A DNA stretch of 64,000 nt, taken from contig CP136069.1 of assembly GCA_032622095.1 (NCBI GenBank), positions 101,024,278 to 101,088,277 of the forward strand. Reading direction: 5' to 3'. The notes beneath the pieces were generated by a model. That model was not told the DNA's origin. It ran no database searches and saw only the letters and a list, made by a program, of their open reading frames with translations. Made by a program: the position numbers and the translations under genes. Shown piece after piece: positions 11,210 through 21,729 of this stretch; position 1 is the stretch's first letter, and each line of letters opens with the position of its first letter. The stretch comes from Siphonodentalium dalli. Lineage: Eukaryota; Mollusca; Scaphopoda; Gadilida; Siphonodentaliidae.

Positions 11210-11745
11210 CTGAGATACTATATGGAGAAGACATGTCAATTCCATAATGTTCATTTCATTCGTATGATGTCACCGTGTCGATTTCAACGAAAATTGACGA
11301 ACAACATCATGGTGTAACTTTCCCCATTGACCGAATTCGCCTGAACCTGCATGCATGTATCTTCAGATTTGTTCGTGCATAATTATGTGTTTTTTTCGAT
11401 TCCAGAAAATATTTATGGATTATCAGATGCATCTATGTACTATGTGGTCTTATGATAACAATTAATTCCATATTAAGAATATGTTATTTCGTTTCGCACA
11501 GTACAGTACAGTACCAAGTGCTGTACATTAAAGGCCAACCGTCGCACAGTAGATCGGTAAATTCGTGATTTGAATCTGATTATATTTCAAATCACGAATT
11601 ACGATCACTTTGCACTCGTCCCGCATGGTGTAGACTGTAGTTATTTATTATGTCATGTGTTATGAATAAAAGGTCAACTACCACTACGAATTAACTTAAA
11701 TTGTAATTCAATATTCATAATTCTCATTTGCAGTAAGTGAAATAA

Positions 11746-12829
11746 ATTATCGACGCAAAACGAAAAAAACGTACACGGTCACCGTGTATCACACATATGG
11801 CAACATGCAATAAATATCTCATTTTATATCACATATATCGCATCGCATTAAAGACAATTATTCAGATACAAGAAAGAGACCAATATCGGGCCATGCACAC
11901 ATATGTAATCAATTAAACGGTATCTCCGGACAAAACTTTCAGTACAAGATTCATATTGGGTCCCATTAAGATCAATTAGAAAATATTTGTAAAGTTGTTA
12001 AAAACAATATGTAATTTTTCGACCAAAAACGTGTTTGGGGAGTGGCAGCTCAAATCGAGTATCTCGCAACCCGTTCATAATTTCGGTTAACTTTTTTCTC
12101 TAATATTCTTATCAGATAACTACTACACAATATGGATTACATATTTTGACATTATTACAATATCCGTTTGAATGATAATATTTGAAAGATAATATTTTTT
12201 GTGAAAAAGAGCGATTTTTCAGCAAAAAATAAATGTTTCGGCTCCAAATGGCAGGAAAATAAAAATTAACCCACACTTTTTGAATATCAAGTAGAGATAT
12301 GGTATGATTTTGTAATTGTAACACCAACAATGTTGGAAAATATGTTAGGACATAGCCGCAGGACTCGCTTTACCAAAATCGTTAATTTCTGGGAAAAGTA
12401 GCTGGTGGGTATCGTTCATCGTCGATTTGACAATAGCCACCACCAATTCCGTTATTTTTCACTATCATTTTCAGCAGTATATATTTCTCCTTCAAAAAAA
12501 ATTTGGCTACAGCTTGTTCTACCGTGGGTAGGGGTACCCGACCACTTTTGGCGTTTGGCCGCTGCACTATATACCATACACGCGTTTCTCGGAATTCATG
12601 CCGGTGCAAAGTTATGACGTATAGCGTGTCGTTTTGCGCGAGACACACATGTCGATTTTACTCAAACGTATTAAACCAGTTTTTGTTATTAGAAGTTTTA
12701 CTCATGGTGCTTTTGAAATAGCTAACCCATTCATCGGTAGTTATTGCATCAGACATGTCTGATACGGGTTTTCCCTCTTTAAGCTGATGGATATCATTCC
12801 AAAAACCTGCCCCTCCTTTGTACTTCTAC
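11746..12829. other. no gene recognised
   Basis: Mostly unique AT-rich DNA. Overlapping small frames at 12,382-12,721 exist on both strands but show no domain, signal or family resemblance. Confidence 0.5.
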
Positions 12830-13065
12830 ACATGCAGGACAACGAAGAAAAAAAACATTCTACACTGTGGCATCCGAAATAGATGTAGCGAACTCCGCTC
12901 TGATATGTTTAACAATTATATCTCCGATAGCCCTGTGTGCTTCTGTGGAAATCCATCCGAAGATGTCTTTCATTTTTTCTTTAGTTGCCCCTTGTATCAG
13001 TCTGAGCGAGCCGTCCTCGCTGATAAATTGACTCGCGAAAGCCTTCAAATTCTCAACATTAACGA
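12830..13065 (+). pseudogene. LINE-a related ORF2 C-terminal zinc-knuckle fragment
   Basis: Encodes ILHCGIRNRCSELRSDMFNN followed by C-x-C, EDVFHFFFSCPLY. It is the counterpart of residues 183-245 of the frame at 7,584-8,438 with many conservative differences, so it is a separate, older copy of the same LINE group. Truncated on the right by a Hel-1 fragment. Confidence 0.8.
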
Positions 13066-13068
13066 AGT

Positions 13069-13451
13069 TGACGTTGTCCGGGCTATTCAAAAACCAAATT
13101 TCAAGTCGATAGCTCAACCCATTTCCGAGATGAGCCCAACGTTGTCCGGGCTATTCAAAAACCAAATTTCAAGTCGATAGCTCCACGCGTTTCCGAGATC
13201 TGGTCTGCGTATGCGCGAAGCTGGCGTCGCACGGGCTCGGCGACCCGATAAAATTCGTATCCGGGGCAAGATACATTCACATACCAAATTTCAAGTCGAT
13301 AGCTCCACCCGTTTCCGAGATCTCGTCTGCGCATGCGCGAAGCTGGCGTCGCACGGGCTCGGCGACCCGATAAAATTCGTATCCGGGGCAAGATACATTC
13401 ACATAGCAAATTTCAAGTCGATAGCTCCACCCGTTTCCGAGATCTCGTCTA
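13069..13451 (-). mobile_element. Hel-1 fragment, minus orientation
   Basis: Starts with the Hel-1 3' hairpin region (GACGTTGTCCGGGC) twice (13,069 and 13,140), followed by core units with period 122 bp. The element stops abruptly at about 13,451 inside a core unit, and the 5' microsatellite end is missing. One of the core NRF1-like decamers is intact (13,329-13,338); another is mutated (TGCGTATGCGC). Confidence 0.8.
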
Positions 13452-13762
13452 ACCACTCAAAAGTATTGTTCCCGTATATCTCAATGCAGATGCTAATAAC
13501 GTTGAATGGTAAACAAACGCTCTTTATAGCGATGCGTCAAAAACAAACGCTCATTAAATTATCACTTGATTAACCCCCGCCGTGCCTTTGCGGTGATTTT
13601 AGGAGTGGAGAAAGGGTGCTCAGAGCTTCTCCAAAATGCGACAACTACGGTGTTCGTGGGTTTTTACCCTTAGATGGGAAGTTTGAACTCAATCGAGCCA
13701 GCCGTTTTCGATTCTATAAAGTACACACATATATATATACGGAAGTCTCAAAATATATAGTA
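13447..13762 (-). mobile_element. Hel-2 5'-half fragment
   Basis: Matches 14,550-14,920 and 26,630-26,992 (ATGCTAATAACGTTGAATGG, ACGCTCTTTAT, TTCTCCAAAATGCGACAACT, GTTTGAACTCAATCGAGCCA, then the terminal GGAAGTCTCAAAATATATAG). It lacks the left part of the element. The next Hel-2 copy begins immediately at 13,763. Confidence 0.75.
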
Positions 13763-14817
13763 CTAGCAGGTTAGCCCGCCACTGGCGTGCTTGGTCAGAA
13801 CATGACAATGTTTTATGTTTTGTTTGTGTTTTTCAATGAGTTAATATTGGGTTTTTCAATATTTTACCCGATTTTACCTTGAATTGATCATTTTCAAGGT
13901 CAAGGTCATGTCGGGGTCACAATATATAATTTGTGGGTACCCGTTTGAAGGTTAAGACTGACCCGATGAAAAATTCCCCCGTTCCTAGGAACGACAGACA
14001 TAAGAATGTTTCACACAATGCGACGTCGACGATCCCCGTGTGTTTTTTACACTTATATACGAAGTTTGAGCTCACCTAGGGCGGAAAAACTTACCCGATC
14101 CGCGTTCTTAGGAACACAACACGCTCCGCGTTCTTAGGAACACAACACGCTCATGTCTATACACGCCCAGACCCAGAAGAGGTATGATTTTTTAAAACCT
14201 GCCCGTGGCCATTGAGCAGCCCCTGACAGAGGTTAGTCTCCGCAAAGTTAATCCCGTCGTGAACGCCATCCTCGCAAAGAGCGGACAGTCAATTAATCCC
14301 GCCGTGAACGCCATCACTAATGCGACGTAATTTTGTTTGGTATCATGTGTTGCGTTCTAAAAATAGGAAAGCACTTGTTCCCGTATACGTTTGCGTAAAT
14401 GCGAAATTGTGAGTGTTGGTTTGTAACCGGGATTTCTGAGAAGCATTATGCCTACAACTACCCCCCCTAAGCCCTGACCTAAGTGTCATACATACTATAA
14501 CAATGATGTTGTAAGAGTACTATGGCATCCAATAAATCTCCCCGCATAGGAAACCCCTCAATGTTCCCGTATATCTCTCTGCAAATGCTAATAACGTTGA
14601 ATGGTAAACAGACGCTCTTTATTATAGCGATGCGTCAAAAACAAACGCTCATTAAATAATCACTTGATTAACCCACGCCTTGCCTTTGCTGTGATTTGGG
14701 AGTGGATAAAGGTTGCTCAGAGCTTCTCCAAAACGCGACAACTACGGTGTTCGTGGGTTTTTACCCTTAGATGGGAAGTTTGAACTCAATCGAGCCAGCC
14801 GTTTTCGATTCTATAAA

Positions 14818-14897
<80 letters not shown>

Positions 14898-14923
14898 GGA
14901 AGTCTCAAAATATATAGTATAGA
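13763..14923 (-). mobile_element. Hel-2 copy, non-autonomous Helitron-like element
   Basis: Read on the minus strand it begins TCTATACTATATATTTTGAG (14,923), then a long TA microsatellite (14,823-14,895). It ends with a hairpin CGCC-AGT-GGCG about 13 nt before a terminal ACCTGCTAG (13,763). It carries ACGCTCTTTAT and ACGCTCATTAAAT motifs. The point 14,488/14,489 (GTCA|TACATACT) is the empty counterpart of the site where element A is inserted in the next copy. No coding capacity. Confidence 0.7.
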
Positions 14924-15498
14924 CTAGCAGGTTAGCCCGCCACTGGCGGCGTTGGTCAGAAACATGACATTTTTTTGGCTTTTCAACGAGTTATTTGTGC
15001 CTTTTTAATCAAGAGAAATCATGGTACCCGTCCCTAAAAGATTTAAGGTACATCGGGCGGAAAGAACTGACCCGATGGAAAATTGTTGAGCCCGACGTTG
15101 TCTTCAAAAACCAAATTTCAAGTCGATAGCTCCACCCGTTTCCGAGATCTGGTCTGCGCATGCGCGAAGCTGGCGTCGCACGGGCTCGGCGACCCGATAA
15201 AATTCGTATCCGGGGCAAGATACATTCACACACCAAATTTCAAGTCGATAGCTCCACCCGTTTCCGAGATCTCGTCTGCGCATGCGCTGCACGGGCGTCG
15301 CACGGGCTCGCCAATACGACAACGACTACCACCTGGTCAAACTACACTCACGTACCAAGTTTTGTCCCGATCGGTCGAGGTGTTGGTATCTGGTGCAAAA
15401 GACGAAATGGTGAGTGTTGGTTTGTAACCGGGATTTCTGAGAAGCATTATGCCTATATCGACACTAACTACCCCCCCTAAGCCCTGACCTAAGTGTCA
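14924..15498 (-). mobile_element. Hel-2 copy, 3' half (split by element A)
   Basis: Begins with the CTAG end (CTAGCAGGTTAGCCCGCCAC) directly abutting the 5' end of the previous copy. The block TTATGCCTA...CCCCCCTAAGCCCTGACC is shared with 14,443-14,488. It breaks at GTCA|TTTCACCC where element A starts, and continues at 26,563. A Hel-1 core array is embedded at 15,085-15,385. Confidence 0.75.
15085..15385 (-). mobile_element. Hel-1 fragment inside Hel-2
   Basis: Two core units (GCGCATGCGC at 15,156 and 15,278) plus the Hel-1 unique block (ACCAAGTTTTGTCCCGATCG). The CTAG end and the microsatellite end are both lost. The hairpin region at the left is shortened (GACGTTGTCTTC). Confidence 0.75.
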
Positions 15499-15501
15499 TT
15501 T

Positions 15502-15518
15502 CACCCAAACCTTGGGTG
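15502..15518 (+). other. 5' subterminal hairpin of element A
   Basis: CACCCAA-ACC-TTGGGTG, a perfect 7-bp stem with a 3-nt loop starting 4 bases from the end. Element B has CAGCCAA-ACC-TTGGCTG at 48,945-48,961, a paired C-G to G-C change. Confidence 0.75.
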
Positions 15519-16006
15519 TTTATTTCACACGACTTTCTGGGATAACCTGTGTGTCGACTGAGAACATGCGTGCCAATTGAGGAGAACACGCGAAGGATTT
15601 GTGTAAATGTTAGCCCAAACGACATTTCGAAGTAACGACTGCTTTGTTGTTTATTTCGAGGAATAATACCGCATCATATGAATTCAGCCCAAATATATTG
15701 ACAGGTGTCAAGGGTCTAACTCTATACTGAGCAATAAAAAACTAATATAATAAATACCGAGTATATTTAATTTTAACGCCAATGGGTCGTTTATGTGCGT
15801 TTAAGAGTGTATTTATGCTTAAAGCAAAGTGAAATAACGATCTTAAAATGAATTGGCCGGTATATTTTATTAGTTATCAGGGTTACCAGGGTCGTAGTTG
15901 CATAAATTACAATATATTTTTATGCTAAGATAATTGCGTGGTAATTTGTTGGTTAATGGATTGATCGGTGATCATGTTAACACAAATCCCATATATGGAA
16001 AGTGAC

Positions 16007-16020
16007 TTGCGCATGCGCAA
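16007..16020. promoter_or_regulatory. perfect NRF1-type palindrome
   Basis: TTGCGCATGCGCAA contains the decamer GCGCATGCGC, the known NRF1 consensus. It is in element A but outside any Hel-1 core. The matching place in element B (about 49,440) reads GACGTGCGCAAAA, so the site is lost or never existed there. Function not shown. Confidence 0.45.
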
Positions 16021-16313
16021 AACAGATACAATGGTCTAATTTTCCAATGCCGATGACAATCGAAGCGGACGCGATGTGCATTTTAATTCTTTCATTACGA
16101 CTGTTTTGGCGTCCTAATCTATTAAAATATTCTTCTATATCTTGGAAGGTGTTCTGGAAGGATTATTTCAATATGTGTATATCGGATTAACCTTCCAAAA
16201 AGATGAGTTTGACGCCTGTATTTCTTGGCATGAATATTAACGAGCGCTCGTCCAGTCTGCAAGTAGGTCATCTGGATTCGGAATTGGCGTGTTTTTGTGA
16301 AAATGTCAAATTC

Positions 16314-16636
16314 AATTTCTTCCATCTAAAACATAATTACGCGCTGGACTCGGTCATTTTAGGAACATATATGTATCACACGCACATACACCAAGTCTCA
16401 GCCTAAAAGTTTGAAAAATGACAGTTTTATCGACATAAATCGATGTTAATGGTAAATTCAAATTTCCATGTTAAATTTTATCATTGAAAAAAATTCATTT
16501 CTTCCATCTAAAACATAATTGCGTGCTGTACTCCGTCATTTTACGAATATGTAGCTATCCCACCAACACACTCCAAGTCTCAGCTTAAAATTTTGAAAAA
16601 TGACAGTTTTATCGACATAAATCAATTTTAATGCCA
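16314..16636. repeat. two-copy tandem repeat, period about 180 bp
   Basis: The block from TTTCTTCCATCTAAAACATA through CCAAGTCTCAGC to GACAGTTTTATCGACATAAA occurs at 16,314-16,452 and 16,495-16,636. Confidence 0.8.
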
Positions 16637-16699
16637 ATAATGGCAAATGGAGTGTTAAATAAATTTTAGGCCAATTAGGGCCCTGCGAATGTTTTCTGA

Positions 16700-17790
16700 C
16701 CTGTTCTATATTGGTCACTAGAGTTCATATTTGACCGGTTACACCTGATAATTATGCGACAGTATAGTCGCGTTACTTTATAGGTCAACATTGGTCATTA
16801 TCACCTGACAAATTTATTTTGGTCTATCGTATCAACCCCTGTTTTTTCCCGCGCGTAGCCTGACTACCGCTATTCTCAAAGTAATTGACCAGAAAAACGG
16901 GGTGATACCCCGGTCATGACCACGGTGATACCGGTAATAAACGGTAGCTGTATCGAGGCGGTCATGGCAGTGGAATTACGGTATTGGGCGATGATACCGC
17001 GGTCTTTTAGCGGGCACCGCATTAATTTTTTTGAATACCGCAGTGATTTTCATGGAACACTTTGAGGGGAGGTATTTACTCCCACATACGTTAACAAGCG
17101 GTATCAGTACCGCGGTATTGGAGGATACCGCGGTATAGTACCGCAGTATTAACGGGGTGACACCACGTTGCTGGTGGTCAATTACTTTAAGTATAGCGGT
17201 AAGTGTCAACATTGGTCATTATCGCTCCACTAATTTGTATCGTTTCATCGGTATGAATTCCATATCCAATTATCCACATATAACCAACCCAACCTCTAAT
17301 CCCGGTCCAATTTATTTATTTCTTTCATCGGTATATTCACGTAACGTAATATTTTATCACGTGATATTTGTACTTATATGTCTATGGTATTACTATAGTA
17401 TACTGTATACGTATATCAATTGCTATTCCTATCTATATAATCCTGGTGCCATCTATAAAGATAGATAATTTCAGACTCCTCCCCCCCCCATTTTACATCA
17501 TTGCTGCTTTAGTACAGTCGCGATGCAACATCGCTCCACTAATTTATGTCAGTTCATCGGTACAAACCACTTTTTCTCCGAGTCCATATAACCAACCCAA
17601 CATCTTATAGATGACTATTCTGGCACTATATAGAGATGACTAAGATTCTGACACCCCCCTATTTTATAGCCATGTTGCAACAGTAGAGTTCAGATGCATA
17701 TTATGTCAACATCGGTCGTTATCGCTCTACAAATTTATATCGGTTCAACCCTTAGTTCCCTGTATCGCCCACCCCTCCCTCAGTTTATTT
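16700..17790. repeat. degenerate repeats of the CATTGGTCATTATCGCTC type
   Basis: Four decayed units begin with a GTCAACATYGGTCRTTATC or ACATCGCTCCACTAATTTAT phrase (about 16,780, 17,205, 17,525, 17,705) and share ATATAACCAACCCAACMTC in two of them. The element at 16,867-17,199 is inserted in this array. Confidence 0.55.
16867..17199. mobile_element. TA-flanked MITE with 25-bp terminal inverted repeats
   Basis: Ends CCGCTATTCTCAAAGTAATT (left) and, inverted, CCGCTATACTTAAAGTAATT (right), both continuing GACCA, with TA on each side (16,865-66 and 17,200-01). The interior is unusual: repeated ATACCGCGGTA-like palindromes. A TA target is typical of Tc1/mariner-type elements. No transposase. Confidence 0.75.
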
Positions 17791-18058
17791 TTTCAGTTGT
17801 ATTATAGTTTCATTACGTACACATTTTATCTTTTCTAACTTTTGCTTCAACGCGTTGAGTTCCGCTGCAGACAATATAAAACTGACAACATTTTGAAATG
17901 TAAGCAGGCTTCAAACTCATCTTATCCAAGAAAAACTCTGGTTACATAAGAAATTTGTGTATAAGGTGTACGCGCATTTGTCGCGTTAAAAACAAAAGGT
18001 CCCAAGTCAAGGTCCAAATCCCCAACACACTGATGTGAGGTTTAACTCCATCTACATA

Positions 18059-18529
18059 CAGTAATGTCCAAAGTAATTGATCACTTAACCACAGCAAAAT
18101 AATGGGTATTTTTTCATGATTTTAAATCCTGAAAAATTACCCATAATTCTGCTGTGGTTAAGTGGTCAATTACTTTGGGCATTACTGTAACCAATATAAG
18201 GATTTGAGGTGTAATAATAACTCAATCCTCATACAGTAATGTCCAAAGTAATCGACCACTTAACCACAGCATAATTATTGGTAATTTGTCAGGATTTTAA
18301 ATGCTGAAAAAATACCCATAATTCTGCTGTGGTTAAGTGGTCAATTACTTTGGGCATTAATGTAACCAATATAAGGATTTGAGGTGTAATGATAACTCAA
18401 TCCTCATACAGTAATGTACAAAGTAATTGACCACAGCTGAATAATGGGTAATTTGTCAGGATTTTAAATGCTGAAAAATTACCAATAATTCTGATGTGGT
18501 TAAGTGGTCAATTACTTTGGGCATTACTG
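18059..18529. mobile_element. three tandem pogo/mariner-like MITEs
   Basis: Copies at 18,059-18,187, 18,234-18,362 and 18,409-18,529, all in the same arrangement with a 46-bp spacer (TAACCAATATAAGGAT...). Each is an almost complete inverted repeat beginning CAGTAATGTCCAAAGTAATT and ending CATTACTG, flanked by TA. The third lacks about 8 bp (CTTAACCA region) of its left arm. CAGT ends plus TA targets fit pogo/Tc1-type elements (family knowledge). The spacer is repeated with the element, so the 175-bp unit was multiplied by tandem duplication, not by three insertions. Confidence 0.8.
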
Positions 18530-19760
18530 TAACCAATATAAGGATGTGAGGTTTAATGAGAACTCCATCCACATAACTAATAAATATGTGTGAAAATTAA
18601 ACCAAAAAAAATAAATTCCATGATGGCGTCCAATATGGACTGCCTAATTCTGCTCCAAAACATGTATATTGAATATATGGTTGTTTATCAATTGGGGGAA
18701 ACTGATTATTTCAATGATATTTTCATTAACTGCATGGGATCCAAAACCCGACTTACGGGAGCTCGCTTCGTGCACGACTGTATCTTAAGCATATGTGCAT
18801 ATTTAATGAGCCAACAATTGGAATCCAAGTAGAGAAGATTGGCACGTTGACCCTGCGCATAGACATCATTGATGATCTCTATGGGAATCAAAATTGACAT
18901 TTAATAGACAATTTCGATTAACCGCAATAACTTAAGGAATCTCTAATTATGATTAAGCCCAATGAGAATGCAATAAGACATTTCTTATTACCCTTAACCG
19001 CAATTACTTCCCATTGCACTTTAACACAATTAATATCTCTCCCCCCCCCCCAACAGCTTATCAATACCACTCAGGACAGTGGGTGTTTTTCCTCAATTAA
19101 TTGAATTTCTTGTTAGTGACCATAAATCTATACCTTCGGTTTTGCCGAATAACCGAACAAATGTTGTCAACTGTTTCCACGTTTATTCTCACTTATACCG
19201 TTTTTATATCCGTTTTATCCTATTTGTTGTTGTGTATTGCATTACTTTGATAAAGTCTGCGCTTGTGTTATTCTCACAAAAGGTAATGCGTGTTTACATT
19301 TTACAATTCCGCCTTACAGTCTGCGAGTGCGACGGAAAAAATTTCCACATGTCCGAGCGCCATTGGCATTGATTCCTTAAATACGAGACTATTTAATCGA
19401 ATGAGGTCAAATATTCGCATATAACTTGACTCATATGTTATTCTGCACAATTCTGGCCAGTGCCGACTTTCATTTCGCATTACTTTCGTTTTTATCGAAA
19501 TATAACCGTTTTCTATGGAGATTCCCATGTAAATTTGTTCAACCAAAAAAAATCATAGTTTTGCCAATTTCAAGCTAGTTTAATACTTTATAGCATGGTC
19601 AGGGCATAATCTGGCCTATCGAGTGATGGTAGACGTTCCTTCAGTGTGCACAACAAATATTTGGTCCCAACGAAGCAGGCTAAAATCCTGAAATTTGTCA
19701 ATTGACTTTGAGTGTGAAGAAAATATTCATTTAAACTTCCAAAATTGGTTGAAATATGCT
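18530..19760. other. element A interior, no gene
   Basis: 18,590-18,832 has an 80-codon frame without any recognisable domain and open on the opposite strand too. From 19,165 the sequence is collinear with element B (49,758 onward). A run of 10 C lies at 19,041-19,050. Confidence 0.5.
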
Positions 19761-20490
19761 CAACAACATTCAGTTGAATGGTGACATTATTTATAGTCAC
19801 CGACTAACTTCCACGATGAATAAAATTTGTTTTTATTGATGACAATTATGTCGCGAGTCATAAAAATGTTAATTTTCTGAAGAAAAAAAATTCATTGTTT
19901 CGCCAATTTCAAGCTAGTATTGAGCATGGTCAGGGCATTACATATAATGATTAAGATTGCTAAAGAACTGAAATAATGAAATGGGAAACTTTTACTGACA
20001 TCTGGTAAGGATTGAGGAGCAGATGCTAGAGGCCCCCACCCCACCCCCATGGAAGACGGAATACCACTTAACACAGAAGTTGGAATACGGAATACCATAT
20101 GGAATACATAAAAATATATGAAAACTTCATTTTTTGGAAGGTCGGCGTACGAATACCGGTATTTTTGGAATACCGAATACCTCCTAACAGAGGGGCCGGA
20201 AATACGGCGTACCTCATAACAGGGCATGGAATACGGCATACGAAAAAGGGGGTGGGGGCCTCATGCTATGGAGCCTCCGAGCCTCCCAATATATTGTCTG
20301 CTCCACATCTCAATAGAATTCAACAACATTCAGTTGAATGGTGACATTATTTATAGTCACCGACTAACTTCCACGATGAATCAAATTTGTTTTTATTGGT
20401 GACAATTTATGTCGCGAATCATAAAAATGTAAATTTTCTGAAGAAAAAAAATTCATTGGTTTGCGAATTTAAAGCTAGTTTATAGCGAAC
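19761..20490. repeat. 570-bp-spaced direct duplication inside element A
   Basis: CAACAACATTCAGTTGAATG followed by about 150 matching bases (TAGTCACCGACTAACTTCCA, TATGTCGCGA) occurs at 19,761 and 20,331. Element B has it once (50,361). The intervening stretch has many GGAATAC words (20,050-20,245) and is A-specific. Confidence 0.75.
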
Positions 20491-21215
20491 ATGGGAACCA
20501 AGGTACAATTTATGCCATTTAGGCACACTTCAGAGTGAAATCTGGGCTTATATTTCGGCGAGAATCCAAATCTAGATTCTCGCAAATTACCCTGGATTCT
20601 CATGAAAAAGTATATATGGATTCTCGCAAAATCAGATGAAATATATGCCCTAGTGGAAATATAGCAAATCGTTTAATGCTTTAGAATTTTTTTTTTCGGA
20701 GATTTATATATATGTTTAAAGACATATTATGGAATTTTTCGGGAGCGAGAAATTAATAAGTTAGTGCTCAGGCACTTTTCCAACGTGGGGAATGTTATCA
20801 TTCTACTAACATCACTGAAAATTTCCAAAAAGATCTACCACACCACTTCATATAGAACATCGTCTGAACTACTCCAAATTGTAAATATTTACATCTCGAT
20901 TCGGGGCGCAACTATCGGCTGTAATTAAACAAAAATTATTTTGCCATCGAGAGTCATTGCATTTAACTAATATATAAGAATGACGTTGTGTAACATCCAT
21001 TTGGATTAATATTCGTAACAAATAACTACTTTGAGAAAGATTATTCTTAATTTCTATTTATTTGATCACTCTGCCCGGTGTCTGCCGGAGTGTTTCACAT
21101 CACTTTAATCAAGGAAGACTGTTAAGAAAAACTGCATTTCAAGACCACCAAACAACTTTCCTTTTTAGGGCCACCACATCTTCCAAATATGTACTTCTTC
21201 CATTTTGCTATCATA
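20491..21215. other. element A interior conserved with B, no gene
   Basis: Nearly identical to 50,770-51,515 but full of stops. GAATCCAAATCTAGATTCTC and similar ATTCTCG words at 20,560-20,630 form a small palindromic cluster. Conservation reflects recent common origin rather than coding. Confidence 0.55.
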
Positions 21216-21399
21216 GACCGAAAAATGTCGTTAAACTAGAGATCCAAATACCCCCTAAGGGCCCCTCTATCTTGAGATATTAAAGACCGAAAAATGTCGT
21301 TAAACTATAAAGACCGAAAAATGTCGTTAAACTAGAGATCCAAATATCCCCTATATCTTGAGATATTATAAAGACCGAAAAATGTCATTAAACTATTAA
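21216..21399. repeat. short tandem array, GACCGAAAAATGTCGTTAAA units
   Basis: Units of 24-60 bp built on AAGACCGAAAAATGTCGTTA, some followed by CTAGAGATCCAAATAC. The same array in element B (51,520-51,760) has a different unit order and number, so the arrays changed after duplication. Not a CRISPR: there are no regular unique spacers. Confidence 0.75.
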
Positions 21400-21691
21400 T
21401 TGTTGTTGCTGTTGTTTATTAGGGTTTATCGTCATTCTAGCCGCTAGGCCACACACGACGTTGTCAATTTTACGGGTGGAGGAAAGACCACGCAGAGCCT
21501 TAATTTCACCGGGAAGTTGTTCCACTGCGTGTAGAAACCACCGACCCCCGGAAAGCAATTGACAAACTTGCCCAGATACACGATTCCGGTCACCCTCCCT
21601 ATGGTGGGGTTAGAACCAGCTTCGTCAGCGCTGGACGGCCTGGGACGACGTAATTTACCTGGCACTCTACCGACTGGACCACCGGGGGCCC
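21400..21691 (-). mobile_element. tRNA-derived SINE
   Basis: Read on the minus strand it starts GGGGCCCCCGGTGGTCCAGT and has a box-A-like stretch (GGTCCAGTCGGTAGAGTG) and a box-B-like GGTTCTAACCCC about 70 bases on. A GC-richer body and a CAACAGCAACAAC tail follow. Target duplication CTATTAA at 21,393-21,399 and 21,692-21,698. The matching empty site in element B is CTATTAAAGACC at 51,695. Superfamily not assigned. Confidence 0.75.
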
Positions 21692-21729
21692 CTATTAAAC
21701 TGTTAAAGACCGAAAATGTCGTTAAATTG

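Larger units (their letters stand above)
7443..11745. mobile_element. large foldback element with nested LINEs
   Basis: The left arm (7,443-7,676 continuing at 8,748-9,075) is repeated in inverse orientation on the right (9,870-9,942 continuing at 11,224-11,745). Shared blocks include AATGAGAATTATGA, AATAAATAAC, ACTACAGTCTACAC, TACAGCACTTGGTAC, a GTGCGAAACGAAA block, ATCGACACGGTGACA and GTATAGTATCTC. Without the inserted LINEs each arm is about 0.55-0.6 kb, and the loop (9,080-9,870) is mainly a minisatellite. No transposase is visible. Resemblance to FB-type elements is by architecture only. Confidence 0.7.

Noticed and set aside
21216-21399. CRISPR-like array of short repeats
   Set aside because: Repeats vary, intervals are irregular and themselves repeated, and the DNA is animal. 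It is a degenerate tandem array.
21400-21691. Functional tRNA gene
   Set aside because: Boxes A and B are only approximate and the region continues into a 290-bp body with a repeat tail and target duplication, as in a SINE.
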